A stretch of DNA of 33,222 nt. Source: Desulfobacteraceae bacterium. GTDB lineage: Bacteria; Desulfobacterota; Desulfobacteria; Desulfobacterales; JAJDOA01. The stretch lies in contig JAJDOA010000044.1 of NCBI GenBank assembly GCA_022340405.1, positions 1-33,222 of the forward strand, written 5' to 3'. Made by a program: the position numbers and the translations under genes. The notes beneath the pieces are model-generated. The model was not told the DNA's origin. It did no database searches and saw only the letters and a list, made by a program, of their open reading frames with translations. This document shows positions 8,289 through 14,103 of the stretch, piece by piece; the first letter of the stretch is position 1, and each line of letters starts with the position of its first letter.

Positions 8289-9014
8289 ATGTCACTGCGA
8301 AATGCAATCTACCCTGTTGTAGCGTGCTTGTGGCTGGCCGCGGTCCTGCTGGCGGGAGTCGCCGCCTGCACGTCGGACTCGGAAACGGCCACGGCACCCG
8401 AGCAGGAAGGCGGTGCGGCATCCTTCACCTTCTTGAACCTCGGGGTGAACACCCCTTTGAACGATGCGGTTCGAAAAAACCTGGAGTCCCATCTGGGCGA
8501 CGGCTACGCTGAAACCCGCGCCCCCGTCGATCTTACCCTGCGCCCCCGCGGTTTGCTGGAAAGCCGGATTCCAAAACTGTATGCCCTGCACCGGCGCTTT
8601 ATCAGCGATGTGGGTCACCGGGTGGAGCACAATATCACCCGCATCACCTATCGTTACCCGCGCCGGGAGGGTACGCCGTTCGTCTTTGTCCGAACGGTGT
8701 TTTCCAACTACAACCATCTTCCCCTGTACTTTCGCATCACGATGAACGAGGCTGGCGCTTCGGTGGTGGAAAAGCTGCGGGACAAGTATGGAAAGCCCGA
8801 CACCATCTCGATGCCGGGCGCAGAGGAAGTTTTCCACTGGGAAAAGAACGGAGATGCCCTGGTGGTGTCGCGAATGACCAACCGGTTGGGCAATCCAGAG
8901 TACGACGTGATGTTCTATTTCGTGAAAAACCTCACCGACCTGCTTGCCACCGAGGAAACCGAACGCCTCCGAAAGGAGGAAAAACTGCGCAAGGCCGGTG
9001 AAACGGCTTTCTAG
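8289..9014 (+). CDS. Hypothetical lipoprotein
   Basis: A 241-residue protein. Residues 1-26 are a lipoprotein signal ending in the lipobox VAAC (C27), so the mature protein should be lipid-anchored. The rest is soluble, with a charged C-terminal helix (ETERLRKEEKLRKAGE). It contains segments such as FVFVRTVFSNYNHLPLYFRIT and DKYGKPDTISMPGAEEVFHW, the latter reminiscent of small domains that judge a ratio or similarity, but I recognise no family. It begins 15 bp after the aldo/keto reductase stop and is the last gene of the plus-strand redox run, so it may be an outer- or inner-membrane tethered partner of that cassette. The start at 8289 follows CAGAAG, a weak ribosome site. Confidence 0.72.
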   Translation: MSLRNAIYPVVACLWLAAVLLAGVAACTSDSETATAPEQEGGAASFTFLNLGVNTPLNDAVRKNLESHLGDGYAETRAPVDLTLRPRGLLESRIPKLYALHRRFISDVGHRVEHNITRITYRYPRREGTPFVFVRTVFSNYNHLPLYFRITMNEAGASVVEKLRDKYGKPDTISMPGAEEVFHWEKNGDALVVSRMTNRLGNPEYDVMFYFVKNLTDLLATEETERLRKEEKLRKAGETAF

Positions 9015-9029
9015 AAGCTGTTTCTATAG

Positions 9030-9086
9030 CAATTGTCAAAAATATGTTCCGATTGGAATGGCCTTTTTCTTGTCTTTCGTAGGGGA
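9030..9086. repeat. Repeat B, copy 1
   Basis: About 57 bases strongly similar to 18565-18621. The shared core is TGTTCCGATTGGAATGG followed by a T-rich run. TTCC-GATT-GGAA can form a small hairpin. It fills the gap between convergent genes (lipoprotein and rhomboid protease), where a bidirectional terminator would be useful. Just upstream lies TAGAAGCTGTTTCTA (9013-9027), a sequence that recurs in part next to repeat A copy 3. Confidence 0.55.
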
Positions 9087-9935
9087 TCAACCCGCCAGGC
9101 GGATGGAAATGCCGGAGAAAACGGCCCAAGCGAGGGTCGCGGCGGTGGCCGCCACGCACGCAAATGCCAGCAGCCTGTGCAGCAGGTTTTCCCGCACCCG
9201 CTCCCCATAGCCGAGAACCATCCCCAAAATGGCCCCGGCGGCCATTCCGCCCCCATGCGCCCAGTTGTTGATTCCCGGCACAATGAAGCCGAAGAGAAAA
9301 ATCGTGATCGCCCACACCCCCACTTGGCGGTATACCGCCGTGCCGTAAACACCGCCCCGGCTCTTGCCGAAGTAGAGAATGGCCCCCATCAGGGAACAGA
9401 CCGCCGCCGAAGCGCCGATGGTGAAGACGACGCCTGCCAGGTAGGAGGCGAGAAACCCGATGGACCCGCCCAGCGTGTAGATAATCAGCATTCGGTAGCC
9501 GCCGTACTCTCTCGCGACGAAAGGGCTCAATTGGTAGAAGGCGATCATGTTGAAACCGATGTGCAGCAAATTGGCATGAAGCCAGTTGGCGGAAATCAGC
9601 GACCACCAGCGGTGGAACCGATCCACGGGGATGGTGCCGGTAGCCCCCAGCAGCAGCAGGCTCTGGTTGCTTGGCGCCAGGGCCGTCAGCGGGTTGAAGG
9701 AAGTGCCGCCCGATCCCGATTGGAGCAGTACCGACAGCAGGTACATGCCGACGTTGAGGATGATGACGGAGCGGATCAGACGGGCCGGGTCGCTGAAAAT
9801 GCGAAGCACGGGATGGCTCTTCCACCACGCGCCGGGACGCGAGAGGCCGCAGTAGGGACAGCGGGAATCGTCCAGACTGACCAGTCGTTGGCAGTTGGGG
9901 CAGAGTGTGGCGTTTCGTTTGGCAGATCGGTTCAT
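9087..9935 (-). CDS. Rhomboid family intramembrane serine protease with zinc-ribbon head
   Basis: A 282-residue integral membrane protease. The N-terminus has a zinc ribbon (C12, C15 and C26, C29: LCPNC...RCPYCG). After a first helix (about 55-72) come the rhomboid hallmarks NWLHANLLHIGFNM (117-130), the catalytic serine motif GASA (S176) and the partner histidine in NNWAHGGGMAAG (H227), so the catalytic dyad is intact. Rhomboids cut single-pass membrane substrates within the bilayer; none is known here. It begins 70 bp after hgcB on the same strand and may be co-transcribed with the mercury-methylation pair, but no functional link is established. The ATG at 9935 is chosen because the zinc ribbon starts there; the upstream extension of the frame lies over hgcB. 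Confidence 0.88.
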   Translation of the reverse strand: MNRSAKRNATLCPNCQRLVSLDDSRCPYCGLSRPGAWWKSHPVLRIFSDPARLIRSVIILNVGMYLLSVLLQSGSGGTSFNPLTALAPSNQSLLLLGATGTIPVDRFHRWWSLISANWLHANLLHIGFNMIAFYQLSPFVAREYGGYRMLIIYTLGGSIGFLASYLAGVVFTIGASAAVCSLMGAILYFGKSRGGVYGTAVYRQVGVWAITIFLFGFIVPGINNWAHGGGMAAGAILGMVLGYGERVRENLLHRLLAFACVAATAATLAWAVFSGISIRLAG

Positions 9936-10005
9936 GCGTTTTCCGGGCTGGCCCCCGGTCCCCTTTCGGATGGTCGTGACGGTGGCTGCGGCGCCGGCGG
10001 CGGGT

Positions 10006-10293
10006 TCAGCAGCAGGCGTCGCCGCAGGAGGCCGCTTCTTTTCCGCGCAGCCAGGTTTGAATGATGTACGCCGCGCAACCGACGCCGGGCGTGAGCCCGA
10101 TGGCATGCACCGGGCAGTTCACGGCGCAGGCGCCGCATTCCATACATCCGTCCCGGTCTCCAACCCGGGCTTTTTTCTCCTCCAGGGTGAAGACCCGGTG
10201 GGGGCACACCTGCACACAGGCGCCGCAGCCGATACAGGCTTCGGTGTCCACTTTCAGCGTCGTTACATCGGGCAGATATCGAAACGTTTCCAA
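10006..10293 (-). CDS. hgcB: HgcB, ferredoxin of mercury methylation
   Basis: A 95-residue ferredoxin with two 4Fe-4S motifs, CIGCGACVQVCP (20-31) and CMECGACAVNCP (50-61), a conserved extra cysteine in VGCAAYI (C73) and a vicinal pair at the very end (C94, C95). HgcB reduces the corrinoid of HgcA so that methyl transfer to Hg(II) can turn over, and its extra cysteines are thought to bind mercury. No ATG exists in frame. I chose the TTG at 10293, preceded by AAAGGA, because it places the extra cysteines at 73, 94 and 95, the numbering I recall for the characterised Desulfovibrio (Pseudodesulfovibrio) ND132 protein. A TTG at 10326 would overlap hgcA instead. The gene starts 22 bp after the hgcA stop. 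Confidence 0.95.
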   Translation of the reverse strand: METFRYLPDVTTLKVDTEACIGCGACVQVCPHRVFTLEEKKARVGDRDGCMECGACAVNCPVHAIGLTPGVGCAAYIIQTWLRGKEAASCGDACC

Positions 10294-10315
10294 TTCTCCG
10301 TATGTCCTTTCGGCT

Positions 10316-11566
10316 TCATGCGGCAAAGGGTGCCGCGATCCAGGCCGCAGTCCCCGCCAGCAAGCATAGCATCTGCAACGGAAGGGCCGTTCGCATTTCT
10401 TTTTCCACCCCGGAAGGGGATGTGTAGGGGGTGGAGCCGGTGAAGTTCATGGCCATGAAGGAGCCCACCGCGACCGTGGCGGCCAAGACCGCGGCCGCGT
10501 TGAGAAGCGGCGAGCCGGGAATGCCGGCAACAACCCACATGGCGAGGATTCCCGCTGGCAGGCTCGTGAAAAGCCCTTTCACTGAAAATCGCCGGGTCGG
10601 AAGCCACGGCAGAAGCGCCGGCATAGCCACAGCGCCGGCGAAAAGCCCCATCAGGCAGGCGAACACCAGCGCCCATCCCCTTGTCCATGCCTGGGAGATG
10701 GAAAAAACATCCGGACCGATGCCGGAAAGAAAAAACGCGGCCGCAACGGCCACCATAGCGGGCTTGACGGCCCCGGCCAGCTCCACCGGAACCAGAACCA
10801 GGCGCTCTGCAAGAGAGAACGTCACCGTTCGCATCTCCTCCGAGGCGATGTTGTCCGCCCGGAGAAATGCGGGGATGTCCGCAGCCCTCACCGGTCCCCA
10901 CACGACATGGAAGCCGCAGGCCTTCCGCACCTCGTGGGCGGAGACACCGGTGGCGGACAGCTGCGGCAGAATCAGCCGACGGTGGCGCACCACCCGGGTC
11001 AGGTCAACGGCGCCGACTCGCCGCACCACCTCCGATGTGGAAAAAAGAGCCTTTCCGGCTGCGCACCAGACATTGACACCCCTTGTGTCGAGAACGAGGA
11101 TCCAGGCGTCCACGCCCTTCAGTGCCCCGCGAAGGGAATCGAAGCTGAGTTTGTAATTGGCCGACGCCATAACCGGGGCATCGGAATTCGGCCGGCCCAC
11201 CGCATACAGCCCGGGGGCGACCCGATAGCGGCTGCGAATGATGCCGATGCGTGCGCCCGCCGCACCCACCCGGTCTCGAAAATCGAACCGGGTGCGAACA
11301 CGGGGGACGGCTCCTGCAGGGGTTTCCACAAACGCCTCCACAAAAGGGCAGATGCGGTATCCGGGCCTTTCGCAAGCAGCGCTGGGTGGTCCGGGCGGCG
11401 GTCCGCAGCAGACGTCCCCGGAGCAGGTTTCGTCGCTGGAGGCAGGAACCGTTGCGGTTTCCGCGCCGATGGTTGAGGCCCCGTGCATGGGAAAGGATGT
11501 CGTCGGAGAACAGGCTCCGTCCTGGCAGCAGCAGGGGGTATCGATGGGTTTCGGGGTTTCGGTCAT
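10316..11566 (-). CDS. hgcA: HgcA, corrinoid protein of mercury methylation
   Basis: A 416-residue protein. The diagnostic cap-helix motif NVWCAAGK is present (165-172), with C168 as the predicted lower axial ligand of the corrinoid cobalt. The corrinoid-binding domain (about 66-250) includes ANYKLSFDSLR, DAWILVLDTRG, the RRLILPQLSATGV block and WGPVRAADIPAFL. About five membrane helices follow (267-285, 297-318, 331-350, 355-373, 395-415), with the conserved NFTGSTPYTSPSGVEKEM loop at 374-391. With HgcB it makes methylmercury from Hg(II) using a methyl group from one-carbon metabolism. Residues 1-65 are an unusual extension with eight cysteines (C12-14, C19, C48, C53, C54, C65). The ATG at 11566 has AGGA eight bases upstream; 11575 is the alternative. 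Confidence 0.96.
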   Translation of the reverse strand: MTETPKPIDTPCCCQDGACSPTTSFPMHGASTIGAETATVPASSDETCSGDVCCGPPPGPPSAACERPGYRICPFVEAFVETPAGAVPRVRTRFDFRDRVGAAGARIGIIRSRYRVAPGLYAVGRPNSDAPVMASANYKLSFDSLRGALKGVDAWILVLDTRGVNVWCAAGKALFSTSEVVRRVGAVDLTRVVRHRRLILPQLSATGVSAHEVRKACGFHVVWGPVRAADIPAFLRADNIASEEMRTVTFSLAERLVLVPVELAGAVKPAMVAVAAAFFLSGIGPDVFSISQAWTRGWALVFACLMGLFAGAVAMPALLPWLPTRRFSVKGLFTSLPAGILAMWVVAGIPGSPLLNAAAVLAATVAVGSFMAMNFTGSTPYTSPSGVEKEMRTALPLQMLCLLAGTAAWIAAPFAA

Positions 11567-11573
11567 ACCTTTC

Positions 11574-11601
11574 ATCCTAAAGCGTCGTGACTTCCTGTCA
11601 A
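11574..11601 (-). promoter_or_regulatory. Candidate promoter of hgcA
   Basis: On the minus strand TTGACA (11596-11601) and TAGGAT (11574-11579) are 16 bases apart. The -10 box ends seven bases before the hgcA ATG, so transcription would begin at about the start codon, giving a nearly leaderless message. The AGGA proposed as ribosome site overlaps this -10 box, so only one of the two readings can hold for a given transcript. If real, hgcA can be expressed separately from the upstream WYL gene. Confidence 0.45.
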
Positions 11602-11672
11602 GCCGGCGCGGGAAAACAAGTGCCGGGCACCGAGCGGTTTGTGCGGCCGGCGTGCCGACGGCATTGCGTACC

Positions 11673-12665
11673 TCAGTTTCGCCCCGTCCGGGCATGATGG
11701 GCGGCAATGGCTTGTGCTTCCTTCTCGATCGACTCCCGAAGGGAAGCGGGCTCCAGGACGACGGCGTTGGCTCCCCAACTGAGCGCCCAGTGTTTCATGG
11801 CTTCGAGTCCGGCCACCCGCGCCTCGAAGATCACGGAGCCGTCGGCGCCCTCCGTGATCTTCTGGGTATCGTGCCACTTTTTTTCTCGGATGTAGCCCGC
11901 CGCGGGGGGGGTGAAACGAATGCGGACCGTGCAGGGTTCGCCCAGGTAGACGCCGAAGCTCTGGCGGATGCGCCTTTCGATGTCGAAATCCTCCGGCGCC
12001 TCGAAACTTTCTTCCAACCGCTTGAGGCTCCGGATCCGATCCAGCGCGAAGACCCGTATATCGCCGCGCACCCGGCAGAATCCGATCATGTAGAAAGCAT
12101 CGTCGAAGAACCAGATCTTGTACGGCGCGACCACCCGACGGGTCTCTTCGTCCCGGCTCATCACATGGTATCGGATGTCCAGGCATTTTCGCCTCTCGAT
12201 GGCCTCGCTGATCGATTCGATGAGATCCTGTACATCGCCGTGTTGCCGGTGCGGTCTGGGTGCGGCGACGATGCTCGCTTCCATGCGCTCCAAAAACTGC
12301 AAAACCGCTGGCTGCAGCGTGGACTTCACCTTGTCGAAAAGCGTGTCCAGCGATTCCTGGAAAACCCGTCCTTGCAGTGTTCGCAGCATGTGGCGGCTCA
12401 AGTACAGGGCGGTCAGTTCGGTCATATTCAGCGGAAGCGGGACGTGATGCTTGGCCGCATCAATGATCGCCCAGTGGTTCTTTCCCTCCCGGCGTTCCGT
12501 GTACAGGGGGAAGCCCGCCGCCTGCAACGCCTCCAGGTCGCGGTAGACCGTTCGGGGATGGCATTCGAGTGCTTCGGCCAGTTCGGCCACCGTCTTGCCC
12601 AGATGGGAAGACAGCAGCCGCTGGATGATTTTCCACTGGCGGCTGAGTTGATCCCCACGTGCCAT
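11673..12665 (-). CDS. WYL-domain transcriptional regulator (HTH-WYL)
   Basis: A 330-residue regulator. Residues 1-60 form a DeoR-like winged helix: LSRQWKIIQRLL, then the recognition region KTVAELAEALECHPRTVYRDLEALQ, then the wing PLYTERREGKNHWAI. The ligand-sensing WYL domain lies near 145-210 (RRVVAPYKIWFFDDAFYMIGFCR, with IWF in place of the name-giving triplet) and a C-terminal WCX-like extension follows. WYL regulators sense small ligands, often nucleotides or DNA damage products. It ends 106 bp before hgcA on the same strand, so it could control the mercury-methylation genes, but this is inference from position. The start at 12665 follows GGAG six bases upstream; a GTG at 12692 is less likely. 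The 250-bp stretch upstream (12666-12915) shows no gene. Confidence 0.88.
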   Translation of the reverse strand: MARGDQLSRQWKIIQRLLSSHLGKTVAELAEALECHPRTVYRDLEALQAAGFPLYTERREGKNHWAIIDAAKHHVPLPLNMTELTALYLSRHMLRTLQGRVFQESLDTLFDKVKSTLQPAVLQFLERMEASIVAAPRPHRQHGDVQDLIESISEAIERRKCLDIRYHVMSRDEETRRVVAPYKIWFFDDAFYMIGFCRVRGDIRVFALDRIRSLKRLEESFEAPEDFDIERRIRQSFGVYLGEPCTVRIRFTPPAAGYIREKKWHDTQKITEGADGSVIFEARVAGLEAMKHWALSWGANAVVLEPASLRESIEKEAQAIAAHHARTGRN

Positions 12666-12915
12666 GATCTTCTCCACATTTGCATCCACCACGACCCTGC
12701 GGCCCCGACTCCGAATGCCTCACGATGGAAACCGGCCGGCGTTTGGGGCGATATGAGGCGGGCGGTGCGGGCGCAGAAACACTCCCCGCAACCGGTGCAG
12801 GAGGGAGATCCTACGGTTGCAGAACCGGGGAACCTGTATGGCCACACCCGCGGAAACGGCCGGTTGCGGAGCGACCGAACGGAGGTACCAAACCGAGAAG
12901 CGATTTCGGTCGGGA

Positions 12916-13203
12916 CTACTGGTACTCGTAGATCTCGTAGGTGGTCTCTTCACCAAGCAATTCGTCGATGCGTCCCTGAATCTCCTGTCTCTCTTTGCTG
13001 AGCACCCAGGTTCGCCAGCTTTCGACGGACTGCCATGTGCTGATCACCAGACTCTGTCCGAGCACATCCACCCGATCCAGCGTTTCGCCGGAAATGTATC
13101 CGGGCTGAATCATCGTCAGAGCGCGCAAATGCTTGAGCAGCTTGCTCAACTCCTCGGATTTGTGTCCCGGCACCTTCCGCTTGATGAGGATCTTGACGGC
13201 CAT
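12916..13203 (-). CDS. Antibiotic biosynthesis monooxygenase (ABM)-fold small protein
   Basis: A 95-residue protein of the dimeric alpha/beta-barrel ABM superfamily: an opening strand (MAVKILIKRKV), a helix (SEELSKLLKHLRALTM), the PGYISGETLDRVD strand and LVISTWQSVESWRTWVLSKERQEIQGRI, the signature of this fold. Members include quinone oxidases, heme-degrading enzymes and many proteins of unknown role; no catalytic residue identifies the substrate. AGGAGG stands five bases before the ATG. The gene starts 36 bp from the end of a 215-bp hairpin repeat, which therefore lies in its promoter or 5' region. Only small soluble cytoplasmic function can be inferred. Confidence 0.82.
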   Translation of the reverse strand: MAVKILIKRKVPGHKSEELSKLLKHLRALTMIQPGYISGETLDRVDVLGQSLVISTWQSVESWRTWVLSKERQEIQGRIDELLGEETTYEIYEYQ

Positions 13204-13239
13204 GTCTGCCTCCTTTGCGGTTGGCTGGTTTACGACTTG

Positions 13240-13454
13240 TAGAAGCGATCTCAAAATTCGGATTTTCGTTCCCCGGGGTAAACCCGGGATCTTCGACAAG
13301 GTCAAGGAGGATCCGAGTTTCCAGCCGCCCCGGTTGCACCGGGATCCGCGACAGTCATACGGCTGGTTTTTAAGGACTGGAAACGAGGACCCGACATCGA
13401 GATTTACCCGCCCCTGGCGGGTTGGGCGAAAAGACAATTTTGAGATCGCTTCTA
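13240..13454. repeat. Repeat A, copy 1 (MITE-like, perfect 19-bp terminal inverted repeats)
   Basis: The ends TAGAAGCGATCTCAAAATT (13240-13258) and its exact complement at 13436-13454 bracket 215 bases without a supported gene. Inside, GAGTTTCCAG and CTGGAAAC pair again, so a long interrupted hairpin can form, decorated with small G/C stems such as CCCGGGGTAAACCCGGG. The layout matches copy 2 at 30716-30859, which lacks two of the G/C stems. No target-site duplication is obvious. The next 365 bases (13455-13819) hold no gene I can support, only a weak hairpin (TCCGCA...TGCGGA near 13626-13646). Confidence 0.8.
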
Positions 13455-13819
13455 GAAAATTGTGCGGAATTTTCCGTTATCTGTCAAGGAGTTGTTCCCT
13501 AACATGCAAAAAAGGCGTCGTCCGAGAAAAAAAGCCTGCCAAAATGTCGAAGACCAAGCGCTCTCCAAAAGTCACCGGTGCTGACGATGTTCGGTCCGGA
13601 GGACTTCCGCCGCTTTTTGTTTTCCGCATTTGCCTTTTGCGGACGGTTTTTCGGCAATCCGGTTCGAAGCGATGCTGCCGGTTGCCCCTCCGTCGCGGAT
13701 TTTCCCGGAAGAGAGTCCGCCGCCATTTTTTCCTCCGGGTGTGACCGGATCTGTCAAACGCCTGCTGTAGAGTCGAAGTCACGATTGGAGAAAATCCCCT
13801 GCAAGGAAAGGGAAAAACC

Positions 13820-14005
13820 ATGGTGAGACACGTCGAAGAAGATTCCTACTCGGACAGGCTGGAGTACCACGGCTGCAACGTGATCGAGCGGGTGCGCACC
13901 CATCGTTTTCACTCCGAGGTCGTGCACGACTGGATGGTGTTCGATTCCGTGGAAGAGGCCGAGGATTATTTCAACGAGCACGGCTGGCCGCTTCCGCAGG
14001 CATGA
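13820..14005 (+). CDS. Small conserved-looking hypothetical protein
   Basis: A 61-residue acidic protein with no signal peptide or membrane helix. Its sequence (HGCNVIERVRTHRF, then HDWMVFDSVEEAEDYFNEH) looks like a compact alpha/beta domain and ends in PLPQA. AAGGAAAGGG stands upstream of the ATG, giving a good ribosome site. The TGA overlaps the ATG of the following micro-gene (ATGA at 14002-14005), a typical sign of translational coupling between real genes. I recognise no family. It is convergent with the transglutaminase gene and stands alone on the plus strand with its partner. Confidence 0.65.
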   Translation: MVRHVEEDSYSDRLEYHGCNVIERVRTHRFHSEVVHDWMVFDSVEEAEDYFNEHGWPLPQA

Positions 14006-14103
14006 ACATGACCCGATGGGCGGAAATGGCGCTGGACGCCCTGATGATGGTGCTGCTGCTGGCGATGGCCGTCGGGGTGACCCTGGTTTACGGGCTGCCG
14101 TGA
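14002..14103 (+). CDS. 33-residue single-helix membrane micro-protein
   Basis: Starts inside the stop of the preceding small gene (ATGA) and encodes MNMTRWAEMALDALMMVLL followed by further hydrophobic residues, ending GLP. Nearly all of it from residue 9 to 30 is hydrophobic, so it would be a single membrane helix. The last 16 bases overlap the 3' end of the convergent transglutaminase gene. Coupling and composition support a real gene, but no homologue is known to me. Confidence 0.5.
   Translation: MNMTRWAEMALDALMMVLLLAMAVGVTLVYGLP

Noticed and set aside
10316-11566. HgcA as an acetyl-CoA pathway corrinoid protein
   Set aside because: The NVWCAAGK motif, the membrane domain and the HgcB partner are specific to HgcA.
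13477-13821. 114-codon minus-strand frame between repeat A and the micro-genes
   Set aside because: Arg-rich composition, no ribosome site and no recognisable domain; it ends against the upstream region of a better supported gene.
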